Position numbers and translations under genes: made by a program. Shown piece by piece: positions 1 to 12,123 of a stretch of DNA of 64,000 nt. The DNA comes from Pteria penguin (Eukaryota > Mollusca > Bivalvia > Pterioida > Pteriidae). Location: assembly GCA_035048485.1 (NCBI GenBank), contig CM068592.1, forward strand, positions 42,192,045-42,256,044. Reading direction: 5' to 3'. A model generated the notes under the pieces. That model had not been told where the DNA came from, ran no database searches, and saw only the letters and a program-made list of their open reading frames with translations. How positions within the stretch are numbered: the stretch's first letter is position 1; each line of letters begins with the position of its first letter.

Positions 1-979
1 GTTCACGCTACAAAGACGGAGACGTTCATATGACAAAGGCAAACCACATTTATTTCTATATATTCTATGAAAAGTTTTCATGACATATGCTCTATCCTTA
101 GATGGTTTCTTTTAGTATTACTTCTTGGTCAGTTTGATGACTAGTTGCTCTTCAAATATTCACACCTTGGATTTCCAGTTTTGGCCTCGAGCATCACTGA
201 GAAGACATAAGTTGTCGAAATGCACTGAGCACTAAATACACGCATGGTGACACCAGATACTTTCATATTTTGCATTAACGTCACACGTATTCCCTTTGCA
301 GTGTAGAGCTCGTAAAACGTTCCCCAAGAAGGGTTTGACTTCAGTATTATTATACCTGTTTTCTTGATGCTATGTGGATGTGACACTACTTACACAGTAT
401 TTGTTCACATTCATGTATATATACAGTGCTGAATCATATTTGTGTCGTCTTTGTGTAAGGGCATTCACAGCGGGTGTGGCTAGCCAAACAAGAGACGCTT
501 ACTCTTTCCGGGCACCTGGTCTCACCTGATTTTCAGGGGTCCATAAATGTCCACTGTGGTACATTATTGTTAGTGCTATAGTCATGTGACACCAGTTACT
601 TTCATATTTTACATATATAATAAAACATGTCATTTACATCAAATTTAATTCCCCTATTCTTTTAAAGTATTCCTACATGCTCCCATAAGACTTGGGTGTA
701 ATTGTGAAGTGCTTAGTGCCTTACAGCCTATCCAAGTTCGATTTCTGGATAGAGCCATTAGGTTTCATAGCAAGAGTAATATCATTAAATATTTCTTGAA
801 ATCACGGTCGATGTAACTAGGTACCAATGGAAAGATAAAACAAGAGCAACGCCAACGTAGCATATGCCCCCCCCCCCCCTTTTCTGGTTATTTTTGTAAC
901 TTGGGCATAACTTACATGGCCACATTAGATATCTACACCTCATAATCACCCACAAACAAAATTTTTCCATTCAAAAGTT
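1..979. other. intergenic, no gene seen
   Basis: No convincing exon is seen on either strand. The longest open frames are short, low-complexity and lack any recognisable domain. The stretch holds one copy of a dispersed repeat (about 168-255) and a C-homopolymer near 868-879. Confidence 0.6.
168..255 (+). repeat. dispersed repeat, copy 1 of 3
   Basis: The segment around GAGCATCACTGA and GACATAAGTTGTCGAAATGC recurs at about 29572-29640 on the plus strand and at 63731-63795 on the minus strand. Three diverged copies in one window mark it as an interspersed family. I infer a SINE or MITE core, because no termini are visible. Confidence 0.6.
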
Positions 980-1520
980 TTCATCACTGTGCAAAATAAA
1001 ACTTGACATAGATATCTTCATTATGTATCTTTATACCAAACATCATTTCATTATCTTTATCCATTCTTGAGATAATGAGCTGAAACTGCATATTTTAAGA
1101 AATTTTCAAAGTCCAAAGGAGGATAACTCTGACAAAAATATTTGAACCATATATAAATTATAACTTATTAAGTTGACCTAGATATCCTTAAGATGTATCT
1201 GTATACCAAATATCAATTCAATATATCTAGCTATTCCTGAGAAAATGAAGAGAACTGCTAATTGTAAGAAATTTTCTTTTCTAAGTCCAAGGGGGATAAC
1301 TCTCACAAAAATTATTGAATCATATCCAGATTTGAACTTGACATCCTTTAGATGTATCAGTATATCAAATATAAATACCTTTATTGGTTCCAGAGATAAT
1401 AGGTGGAAACTGCTAATTTTTAGAAATTTTCCAAGTCCAAGGGGAATGACTCAATGAAAAAAATTATTGAACACAAACCAAATTTGATCTTGACCTAGAT
1501 ATACAAAAGTTGTATCTGTA
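980..1520. repeat. tandem repeat, unit about 150-170 bp, about 3.5 copies
   Basis: The phrases AAGTCCAAGGGGGATAACTC (starting near 1111, 1281 and 1434), GACCTAGATAT and ATGTATCTGTATACCAAAT recur at 150-170 bp spacing. The last unit breaks off at 1520 after TGTATCTGTA and resumes at 6788 with TGCAAAATATCAATTCAATA. The 1521-6787 element therefore sits inside one repeat unit. Confidence 0.75.
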
Positions 1521-1521
1521 A

Positions 1522-1556
1522 GGCCAAAAAAAATTAATTATTAGTTTCTCGGGCAC
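1522..1556 (+). repeat. left terminal inverted repeat
   Basis: Starts GGCCAAAAAAAATTAA and continues through ATTAGTTTCTC to CAC. It is the inverted partner of 6752-6786. The inner continuation, ATGATGAGGCAGGGAGG followed by a T tract, matches the subterminal part of the right end of the MITE at 9452-9904. Confidence 0.8.
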
Positions 1557-1586
1557 TTTTTTAAAAAATATGATGAGGCAGGGAGG

Positions 1587-1625
<39 letters not shown>

Positions 1626-1687
1626 AGATGAACAAGGAAAATGGAAGTAATGACACGGAAACACATATAGAGGAACAGAAAAGTACT

Positions 1688-1693
1688 TTTATT
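1688..1693 (-). terminator. poly(A) signal AATAAA of the transposase-like gene
   Basis: AATAAA lies about 50 bp past the stop codon at 1743 and inside the left terminus of the element, so the transcript could end within the transposon. Confidence 0.5.
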
Positions 1694-1742
1694 TAATATT
1701 CGTCATGAATTTAAAATCATCTGAGTACTACAGGTTAATAAG

Positions 1743-4700
1743 TCATTTCTTCTTTTTTTTGGCATTTTCAGCCGTCATGGCGTGTTTTCGTTTCAAGGGG
1801 ATGGGTTTAGATTTGCATTCATTACACACTGGGTATGCACTACCATCCCTATTCAGATTATCTTCCTGTCCACAATGATAGCATAGATCTCTGAAACAAG
1901 AAGAGCTGAAGTAAGGAACTTCTATTGCCATTTCACACGTAAGATTGGCTCTTAGATAACATTTTTCAAGAAGTTTATTAACCCTTGAAGTGCTGTTGTC
2001 ATGTGTTTTAAGATCTTGTAATGTTGACCCACATGAGTAATTATAGAGATAAATTATTCTATTCAAAAGTTCTGACTCCTCATTGGAAAGTTTTGTTGCA
2101 GAGTAGACTACTCTTGGTTTCTCACAGTCGGAGCACTTTACAACAGTTTTGGCAGTTTTGGCAGTCTGAGCACTTGGTGAAAATGGGATGTTATGTCCTG
2201 AAGATAATGACACATTTTTCTTCAGGGACGGCCGGTGTTCCTCCGATGTTTCAGTCCCAAAGACATCCTCAAAGCACTTGTAGTGTCCATCTTCACCTGA
2301 AAAAAATCAAAAGATATTCCTAAGGCAATGCCAATAGTCTGATAGGAAAATTGATCGACAACAATATTTGAAATAAATATACATGGAGAATATATACTGT
2401 ACCCAGTGGTCTGTATTTTATAACACATATTAAGTATTCAGAAGTTCATACCTGGAACAGGATCTGGAAAGTGGTACAGCTGATGAAACACATCTGGTGG
2501 TAAGTTAGGCTCTCTGCAAATGGTACAGGACTGGTCTCCACATTTCTTAATACAAAAGAAGTATGATCTCGATATGGTACAGTGGTCCAAAAATGCCTTC
2601 AATTCTGGTCTACAAATATAATACAATGCAGAGACTATAGTTGAAAAGATTTTATGCTCCTGTTATACATGTAATAGAAGACTGATGGTAATATTGTTTC
2701 ACAAACACATCAATTGAACTTGTTTGTTTGTTTTTCCATTGTCTTACATCACACTAAAAAATATTGCATGTTTTATATGGTGACGGCATGCAACTGATGA
2801 GTGTTCAAGAAATTTTGACAATTGCATCAGACCCACCTTAAGCAATGAGGGTTCGTTAATAACATGCCACATGGGGCATCACTTGTTAGTGTCTCATCAG
2901 AAGGACAGACATTGGCATGACCATGGTGAGGAAGAGCCCCATATATTTCGATCACTAGTTGAGCACTCTACCACTGAGCCACACTGGCCTCAATTGAAAT
3001 TAAAATGTAAAATGACTACCGGTATGTCACATTAAAATCATATACTATATGTTTAAGAAAATATGATTACATTTTGTTTTTCTTTGTTTTACATCACACT
3101 CACAAATATTGCATGTTTAATATTAATATGGTGACGACAGAAGTTATTACAAATATGAAAGAGAGAGTGTTGTTATGATTCTTATATGCAGTATGGCAGG
3201 GATTTCAATTCTATAAAAGCCATGCTATATGTGCTGAAGCTATAGAAGTAAAGAAATATGGCTATTGTTGATTAAAAGATATCAGGATGTGTACACTATT
3301 CTAAGTAAAACACCAAAGCACCATATATATTGATTTCTTACCAAACAATACAGGCCACTGAAACAATAAAAACTTTTTTATTAAAATTCATAGAACTTTT
3401 AAGTATAACAGATGATATTGAAACACAAATGACCCTCATGGCATCTTTGATAGTAGGTCAAGGTCAAAATTTTTGGACAAAAAGTTGTGTCTCCTCTATA
3501 TACATACACATGCAAAATATGAAGTCTCTATATATCTTTAAGGTTCAAAAGTTATGACAAAGGTTAAAATGGATGACAGACAGACATGACAAAAACAATA
3601 TCCTCCGGGATTCCTCCCTATCACAGCATATTTTGTGTTTTCTCCATATTTTTTAAGTATTCCATTTCATATTCAGTTATAATAATAATAGGAATTCAAT
3701 CAAAATTAAGATATTATAAAAGTTGTCATATGCAGTGTAAAATTTTGAGATGCATTACCTTTGCTGCACAATTCTCTGTAACTGAGCCTGTTTCATATCT
3801 GTAGTTTCTAAAGAGTCCCCAGACAAACTCAGACAATCCCACATTTTCTTCATATCATCTTCTGATGATGGTGTAAAGGTCTTGAAGGGTTTCTCCTTTA
3901 ATTGTAGTCTTTCAAAAAGCCTTGTCAGGAGAATCTATAAATATAACAGAAAAACTTCTTATTCCTACTATCAAAGATGCCATCGGGGCATTCAAGTTTC
4001 ACAAACACAGTTTGTTATCTTTGTTTCCTCTATTAAGGGGACATAGTGTTTTACAAACAAATTATATTGCATGTTATAAAATAAGAATTCAAATATAAAA
4101 GTACTAGTGTATATACCTTGACAGGTTCTATGGTGTCCTGCATTTGTTCCCTGATTTTTTCATCCTTGTTTGCAAATTCTCTTAGCTTTGATATCCCAGA
4201 TAGACTCTTCAATTTCTTTTCGAATTCTTCTGTTTGTTTTTCTCTCATTAGTCCAACACTTTGAAGGGCCAAGTTCAGAATCGACATAATTCTTTCCGGG
4301 GGATTTTTCCAGGAATTCATGGGTGGTGTCCTAGCGGCCACTAGCATATCATAGTCCCCCTTCAAAAATAAACAAACAAGGCTAAGTTGTACCGATAGAT
4401 AGGTCAATCTATGGTCTGGGCCACCATCAGTGTAGATGAGCAAGATGGGGTTTCTTCTTTCTTGCTTTAGAATATTATCGCATTCAGTTATGTGGCGCAA
4501 AGGTGATGAAGGTTCCAGTATTATGTCTTTGACCCCAACATATACTTGACCTCTATAAAAAGAGCCATATATAGAATCTGGGATGTCTAATTTCATAGTG
4601 ACGCTTGGAATGATGCTGAATTTTGTAAAATCGTGATCTGCCACTGCAAACACCTTGTCTTCTCCTACAATCACTCTTTTTCCACGCTCTACAGCTGCTA

Positions 4701-6589
4701 TTGGTTGTCCTGGTTCACCTACTTTACAATGGTGCTTGTCGTCCATGCAAAGAAATGTTACATACTCTGAAAATGTCACTGCCAGAACTTTCATATAATG
4801 AAATATTGCTGATGCATAATGCATATCTGGGTGATCTTTGCGCAACTGCCTACTTTGGACTTGAAATTTAATGTTGAGTTTACCTGTGTATTGCAATGAT
4901 GCATATGATGTTGCATTTTTTGGTGCAAATTGAAATCGGATCCATTGTTCAGAGGGTATTTCTGTTTCAGGAGGACATAACTTTATGACTTGTCGTCGCA
5001 AGTCTGGTACAGAAATCGCCGATGCAAGAAATGTAAACTTGTCATGTCGTCTATCACTCACAGCTGTTTCTACAACAGTCTCTAAATACTGTTTGGTTTT
5101 TTCAAAAAATGTGTCATACTTAGTAGGTTGACCTTTATTATGCTCCCTCAAATCTTGAATTATTTCTGGATCTTGCTGACTAAAAGCTTCTTGTACTCTT
5201 TCATCCACTTCTTTTTCATTAACATTTGCTGCGGCACTGCAATCACCAGTCAGAGATTTGTAGATATTTCGAGCATGCATAGTTTTCAATGAACATATGA
5301 GAGCAGTTTTATCAATAAATTCACGACGCATGGCTCTGGTATGATAAACAGGTATATCTTTTTGTATTTGACTAACAACTTCCTGGTTCTTAGAGAGACG
5401 CTCTTCTTCATCTTGATGCATAGGTATCTTCCAAAGAAAATTTTGAGTTCCTAAGTTGTTACCAGCTGCTACTCTGTATAGAACACATTTATGTGGTATA
5501 GCCTGGTTTATATTGTCTATGTAGTACCTTCTACTTCTTAAATCAACAGGGGCAAACTCGTTAACACATAAAGGTTCATAGTCTTGTAGACTTGTAAGAT
5601 GTCTTGTGAGGCTCTGGTAACGAGATGCAAAATGTTGGCTTGACGACATATTTCGGAGAGATAATATGCAATGATTTCATGTCATCCTTCGTAGAGCGCA
5701 CAGGGAATTGAAGCAAATGATTTGACTGTACTCTATGAGAAGCATTTTCTAGGTAGATGTGATATTTGTGAATCATTTCAGCGAGTTCTTTCAGTGCAGT
5801 TTTAATGGGTAGCCACAATGGTCCATTTATCCAGGGTTGAGCTAATGCAACCTCAAGCTGTTGACTATGTGCAAGTAGCGATGATTTGTCAATTTGACCC
5901 AACTTGTGTTTATGTTTTTTGGGAGCATTATATCCAACTAAATGTTCAAACAAAGCTGGGAGGAAACAGCCCCGATCATTCAAACGATCAATGAAAGGAT
6001 CTACATACCATAATGCATTTGTAACTGCATGTATCATATTATTACCAGCATTCATACTGAAAGATGTGAATCCTAATCTAGCTTTCTGTAAGATGTCAAG
6101 AACTTTGTTGTATACAACTTTCTTGTTGTTTCCTACTTTTCCATCAAGAGTCTGAGGTTTGGGCAAGGATAAATTCTTTTGTGCATTCATCAACAGGTTA
6201 AATGCATTCTGACGTTTTTCAGAGATTGGGTCGGTTTCATCACTGCCACTGGGACCTTGTTCGGAGTTTTTACTCTGGGATAAAGAATTACTTTCTTCTT
6301 GAATCGTGAACCTTACATATCGTCCAAAAACTGAAGTAACATCCAGTACTCTTAAAGATTTCATCACCTGGTCATTGCAATCGGTTTTACTTTTTCCTAC
6401 CTCCACACGAGTGTTTACATAGCCATTCTTATACTTATCGGGGAAATTCCAACTACCAAGATCGAACCGACCACCGACGATACTGTCATAAAGGTCAAGT
6501 AAGGTACATCCCTCACTGTATCCACCGATGATCGACCAGGGGAGAATTTGAGTGATACCGGTCACGATTTGAACCGATATAACATTCAT
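1743..6589 (-). CDS. DDE-transposase-like protein, four exons, one frame change
   Basis: Exons read 6589-4117, 3934-3759, 2609-2452 and 2296-1743, all with GT-AG borders and matching phases after 5649. Exon 1 carries two overlapping frames. The upstream frame (6589 to about 5650, about 313 codons) contains WSIIGGYSEGCTLLDLYDS. The downstream frame opens at ATG 5649 and continues for 806 codons through the other exons. Joining them needs a single-base shift, so this copy is broken, or less likely makes two proteins. In the downstream frame (residue 1 = 5649) the motifs MDDKHHCKVGEP (about 302-313), YTDGGPDHR (406-414) and NPPERIMSILN (449-459) resemble the D, D, E positions of an RNase-H-fold transposase, with D408 and E452 separated by 43 residues. 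Later exons hold likely zinc ligands: CGDQSCTIC, CSDC, CYHCG and CNEC, and a lysine-rich end. Similar uncharacterised proteins recur in aquatic invertebrate genomes, as far as I recall. The DDE call is inference from motifs. Confidence 0.72.
2723..3000 (-). mobile_element. tRNA-derived SINE inside a transposase-gene intron
   Basis: On the minus strand it starts with a tRNA-like head (TGGCTCAGTGGTAGAGTGCT, an A-box-like stretch). It ends with TTTAGTGTGATGTAAGACAA and a (CAAA)-type tail. It lies wholly in the intron between exons 2 and 3 of the transposase-like gene. Confidence 0.7.
3075..3620. repeat. SINE tail fragment and a dispersed repeat
   Basis: Positions 3084-3140 repeat the SINE 3' end (TTTTACATCACACTCACAAA). 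Positions 3430-3610 contain GGTCAAGGTCAAAATTTTTG and GACAGACAGACATGAC. This resembles the degenerate sequence near 7540-7620 (GACAGACAGACGGACGGAGG). Both are common-looking interspersed remnants without coding sense. Confidence 0.45.
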
Positions 6590-6751
6590 TTTTCTATCAA
6601 CACGTTACTTTCACTTTAGCGTATGTTTTAGTTTCAAATTATCGTTCAGTTGAGCGCTTTAAAAAACACTAAACTCCGAAAAAAACGGACTCGAAAAATC
6701 CGGAAATTGCTTAAAAATTTCGGATGCGGCGCGTTTTTTTGTGATGCGGCG

Positions 6752-6786
6752 GTGTCTGAGAAACTAATTTTTAATTTTGTTTGGCC
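6752..6786 (-). repeat. right terminal inverted repeat
   Basis: On the minus strand it starts GGCCAAACAAAATTAA and continues through ATTAGTTTCTC to CAC. The adjoining CGCCGCATCAC also occurs, slightly diverged, just inside the left end of the MITE at 9452. Confidence 0.8.
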
Positions 6787-6860
6787 TATGCAAAATATCA
6801 ATTCAATACCTTCATCCGTTCCTGAGATGAGCGGAAACTATAAATGGACCAACCGACAGC

Positions 6861-9451
6861 AGCAAAACAATATGCCCCTCCTTCTTCGAAAGGGTGGGGG
6901 TGGGGTGGAGGGGGCATTTCTACAATCATGTTGAGAGAGAAATACCTGTATTCCGTTTCCAAAATAAAACAGTTCGATGTTTACATGTTATGGCCAATTC
7001 CAAGGCATTACAAGTAACACAAGCAGCCCAAAAGAGCCTATATCACTCGCTGAAGTATATGTATCTTTAGGAAATGAGAAACTTAGAAAGTACATGTATC
7101 AGAAGGTTTTCATACGAAAGTATCCTTTTCAGAAATTCTATTTTGAAATAGAAAAACAAACAAAATCACATCATTCTTAAACACCTATACATAATAAAAA
7201 AAAATAAAGGAAACATCTGAAAATATGCAAAAACAACATTGTCCTAGAATATGCCAAAGAGAAAAAGGGATGAAAAGGTCCAAACTTGATTTCAAAATGG
7301 AATAAAAAAAAACTACACTTTGTAAGACACCTACTTAGATCACATGTATTCAGTTTGATGATATATACAGACAGTCTCAAGAAGGAAGGAACATTCTTGG
7401 GCCTATTTCGCCCCACCCTGGATCCACCCCTTGATAGATCTGGTCAAAAAAGTAACAACGCTTGTAAGGAACCTTGAGTACTTCATCCATACAAACTCTG
7501 ATCAAACTCCCTCAACTACTTTTGAAGAAGTTGAAAGTGTGGAAAGCTTATGCTGGACAGACAGACGGACGGAGGAGTGATCATAATAGCTCACTTGAGT
7601 CCTCCACTCAGGTGAGCTAAAAAGAAAGACAACAATTTGGTATGTAATTCACAAAATTTAATGTGCAGCAAGCACTTGTTCATTAAGCCAGTTTACACAG
7701 GAAGCAGCTTCTCATTATACTCACTAAAGCACCTTCCACAAGCTCCCACTTCTGTCACCATGACAACAAGCACAACTACATATAAGGCAGATATTGCATT
7801 AACATCAAATAGAGACCCACATGGGTTTCAATTTCTCAGTTACTTCACATAGATTGAAGAAAGGTGATTAATGAATAATTAGACTAATATGAACTATGCA
7901 AATTTGGTATAACATTTGTACCATTTTCTTGAAGTGGGACTATTTATTACATACTTCCTCAATAAATTTCATCTTTTTCATAATATCAAAGAAAACTTTA
8001 CATTCACAAAAATACATGCAAAACAATCAATCCAACTTGCCTCCTTGTCTTTCAAAACATATATAATAAATAAAAGAAAAATATGACTTCATTTTGAAAA
8101 TTAAATTGAATGTAAACTTTAAGAATTGAAAGAACAACAACTTTTTTTTATCATCAGTGAAATAATCTATTATTTATAAAATACGTTCTGAAACCGAGAA
8201 CAAAAGAAATGTTCCAGAAATACATGTAATTGTTTGGTTTTAAAATATGCCATATGCCAACGGCATCAAACTGTGCAAGAAGAAATGTTTTTACATGATG
8301 AAAATCATTTGATTGAGACAACACCGTATAAAAGTATCTTCTCAAAAGACTGATTGTTTAGAGTACATCATTTAATCTATGAATCTATAAACAAATCCGT
8401 AGTCTCTTTGATTTTAACAATTTTACTTTTAATAAAACATTTTATGGAAAATCTAGAGAATTTATTCAATTACAGAGCTGTACAATTCAAGATGCAAAAT
8501 TGATGCTGATAAGTTATTTTCCAATCATCATACATAAAGACCCTTAATAAAGCTACCTTATGAAAATTGGCTTCTAAGTTATGACAAAATATCTATAGAT
8601 AAAGTAGTTATGACTAACTATCGATACATGATAACGTAGTTTGTGATGGTTTCTAAGGAAATCTCGCAAATCTCCAGTTTGTAATTGTTTTAATGCCCTT
8701 ATTTTTCTGCTCCTGAATATATAGTGCATATATGTGAAGTGTTTTTCTAACAGTAAAGGACTTCTTTTTGAACCTTTGTCACTATACATTTTATACTATT
8801 CCAGACAAATTTGCATCATATCAATACAAATAAAGAACAAAGCTGTTGCCATATTTTGTGATGTACGAATGTTATTCCTGATCATAATGATAATAATAAA
8901 GATTTCACAACACTCTGATACAGAGCCAAGTTTTACCAAAGATCTTAAACTCTCATGTAAACATGAAAATAGATGTAGACGTGATTTATAATTATTTTGT
9001 ATTTGACTCAAAATGTCTGTTTAAGGGGAGAGTTTGTTTAATGCCACATGTGTATCAAAAGTAGTTGTAGATTTAACCACAAATTTTATGTATGAGGTTA
9101 ACCCCTTTGGTAAAACTCGGTCAGATGCTGGCTAAAATTGTGGAGATCTGGGAAATTATGATCGAATAGAGACAATCAGAGGCCAACAACCTTTATACTC
9201 CTGTACATCTCAATGCAGGTAGATAAATTTAAAATTCTGACAAACATCAAAATCAAAGGCACAATAAGCTACAGTGAAATTTCTATGCTGAAAACGGAAG
9301 CAGACAATATGGTAAATAATAGTTAGATATGACGTAGATTTCAACATCAATAGTCTGCAATATCCATAGTGTGCTGAATGATATCATTAGAATCATACCC
9401 CTCACCTTGCAGAAAGACTACAGGGCAATAATTCAGCTTATAGGAAGTTAA
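6861..9451. other. gene-free stretch
   Basis: No exon with a recognisable protein or supported splice sites was found. Positions 6890-6915 are G-rich. Positions 7430-7620 hold a degenerate dispersed repeat ending in CTCAGGTGAGCTAAAAAG. The rest is AT-rich unique-looking DNA that could include distal 3' UTR of the kinesin gene. Confidence 0.5.
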
Positions 9452-9904
9452 CCTTAGGCCAAACAAAATTAAATTTTAGTTCCTCAGGCACCGCCACATC
9501 ACTAAATTTGGTGCCGCAAATGAAATTCTTTTAAAATGGTTTTCTGAATTTCCCATGCCCATTTTTTCCACACTTTCACATTCATTTGAATTTTCTTTAA
9601 AACATTCAACTGACATCGATGTTCAAGCATGTTGAAAGGGATCAAAAATGAAAGTGACCTCCGTGCAGATAATGCCTTGGGCAACAGTAAACCTCCAAAC
9701 CAAACCAAAACTGAGGGTGTAATCTAAATCTACTTTACCTAAGCACTGTTGATGGACGATTCAATTTGGGGAATTGGTATTTTCCCAAATGTATGTTATA
9801 AAATTGATGACTTTAAAAAAAAACGAAAAAATCCTCCCTGCCTTATCATTATTTGATGAAAAAAAAAAACATTTAAAAAATTTCATTAATTTTATTTAGC
9901 CTTA
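9452..9904. mobile_element. MITE of the same family as the 1521-6787 transposon
   Basis: The left end reads GGCCAAACAAAATTAAATTT, then AGTTCCTCAGGCACCGCCAC. The right end, reversed, reads GGCTAAATAAAATTAATG and later GATAAGGCAGGGAGGATTTT. The left end matches the right arm of the large element and the right end matches its left arm, so it looks like an internally deleted derivative. TTA flanks both ends. It has no coding capacity. Confidence 0.72.
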
Positions 9905-12098
9905 TGTTCCAGGTAAGTACATGAAGTAGTGTAGGACTCGTACTAAGTCTGGAATTTTCTTAATAATGGGATCATTACTAAACTTCTACAAGGGGAATTA
10001 ATTAAAACAAAAGAAAAATATACAAAGTTGATATGTCTTTGATTAGGATATTTGCCAGAATACAGGAAGATGTTATGATTACAATTATACACATTATGTG
10101 GTTAACAATTATACACTATATAAGTTTACCATTATATATCTAGTACAAATGACTTGGAGACAGAATATGTAAGACACAGATATAGATATGATGATGTAAC
10201 AGACAGGGAATGAGTGTGTGTGTCACATGTACAGAGGTAATGAATGTTTATTGCACTGGAAATCTCCTTCTACCTCAGTATCCTTCACATACTTAAGTCT
10301 TAATCTCTACTTTACTTTTACAGTTTCTACTCGTTCTATTTATTTCAATTCTGCATTTGACTCTTCGTGAAATCAAAGTGCGACATTTTTCTTCGTCTCA
10401 CAATCTGAATTGTCAGCAAAGGAGTGGAACAAAAGTGGATCAATATTCATAAATATAACAATATACATGTACATTATTTACATTGCAAAATGAGTGTCAA
10501 GCGAATTATATTTACTTGAAGCAGGCTAATTCAATAAAATCCCTTCCCCTGTCACCTCTATCACCATTTACTAATGATAAAATTTTAAAAATGCTAGAGG
10601 TAAAAATTCATTATCTAAGTTCATCTATATAACTAAGTTATTTTGCTTGAAATAAGTTACATGACCTCATTCATAAATGACCTTTTTCCCTTAAATTTGA
10701 GGATTTTCACATAAAGCTGTGACTAGAGTAACACTTACTTTTTCTTCCTTCTTTAATATAACATGGAGCCTACCCCTGGAGACTTCCAACTTTTAGCCTT
10801 TTGTTTCTTATTTTTATTCTCTTGCATCAACCTCATGGTAAGATACAGGCAATATGGTATATATCTGTACCTATACAAGATGAAGTAGAGCAAGAGATAC
10901 GGCCAAAGGTGGCTCACATGACTTAGCACAATGTACCTCCCAAATAGGCAGGTCGAAAATCGGGAAGGAAAACTTTCTTCCCTTCGTTATTTACCTAAAA
11001 TACAACCAATTGATGACCTTACAACCCTGTTACTGAGTGACAGTAATGTGTAAGAGATGGTTTACAGTTAATCTGCCATTATTAATACTGTTACAATCGT
11101 CACACACTTTACAAATATACAGAAAGAACGCACCAATTATTTTACAATTTCGTATGATGACCATAGTGATACCTTTTGTGGTATTGGCGTGACCACGTTA
11201 CAATGTACAGTTGCTAATCACAGCTCTTTATACAAAGATTTCAAACTTAAACCACAGCGAAATCACTACAAATAAATTATTACACAGTAATTATGTACGA
11301 TATTTTATCACAACTTTATAAATACTTTCTATAAAGAAAAGTGTTTTCTCAACACTATGTTCATCAAGTTTTCTCTACAGGCAATTTCTTCTTGACTGAT
11401 GAAGTGTTGGGAGTTTGTTTCACCATGTAACAAACTCTGTTATACAGGAATGTTGACTAAAGTGTACTGAAGACGTCTTGTAATCACAAGTTTTTGAACA
11501 CACAAAGTTGACATAAAATAAAACATCTGAAATGCAAAAAAGAAATGAATTTTATTTCTTCCATACTAACTTAATATTACCACATAGGAAAATTCACATG
11601 TATATGTAGTTATAGTGTTAATATGAAAACACTTATGGCCAGTGATTCAAACAAGAGAGTAGTCAGTTGGAGGCTGATGTATCCTCTCTCTCTATACATG
11701 TGTTAGAAACAACATCCCAAGCCGACATATCCTTTCTCTCTCCAAAAGGACCTTCACCTTGCAAGAAAGACCTTGAGTCTAATACATGATGTGCCATCTC
11801 CCCATTATGATCATTCACATCAAGTGTCAACATTTTTCGATAATGCATTTTATTAACTTTATGTTCAGGACTGGCAGTCAAAAGGGAGGTAAACATTATA
11901 TCCCTGATCTACAGTACAGGGATTCATAAAACTTTCTTTAGTATTTCTTTATTAATTTTTCATCCTTTTTTCTTTTTCTTTTATTCCTATCTGAAATACT
12001 ACAACTTTCTGATTTCGACCAATAAAGATCTTAAAATCCTCTTTCAAATTAAAGTCTCCTATTGATGTTTTTCCATACTTTATCAGCATTATGCACGA
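9905..12098. other. gene-free stretch, possible kinesin 3' UTR
   Basis: No coding exon was recognised. It lies downstream of the kinesin stop codon on the transcribed strand. Several TTTATT motifs (AATAAA on the minus strand), for example near 11552 and 11943, are possible poly(A) signals, but none can be chosen from sequence alone. Confidence 0.4.
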
Positions 12099-12123
12099 CC
12101 TTACCTGTTGCATGATTACAGAA

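Larger units (their letters stand above)
1521..6787 (-). mobile_element. DNA transposon with terminal inverted repeats and a DDE-type gene
   Basis: Inverted termini of 35 bp lie at 1522-1556 and 6752-6786. Both begin GGCCAAA and share ATTAGTTTCTC, and they match at 30 of 35 positions. They face outward and bracket the four-exon gene at 1743-6589. Flanking DNA on the two sides rejoins as one unit of a local tandem repeat, with TA next to both ends, so the borders are well supported. The exact target duplication is uncertain: TA, or a 3-bp TTA/TAA-like site. The copy has accumulated a SINE (2723-3000), another dispersed repeat in an intron, a long T-homopolymer (1591-1622) and one frame change, so it looks old and probably inactive. 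I cannot assign a named superfamily. Confidence 0.8.

Noticed and set aside
1464..1664. Frame with a long lysine run
   Set aside because: Produced by the T homopolymer at 1591-1622.
3330..3804. Two plus-strand frames of about 75 codons
   Set aside because: They fall in the intron and antisense of exon 2 of the transposase-like gene and in a dispersed repeat.
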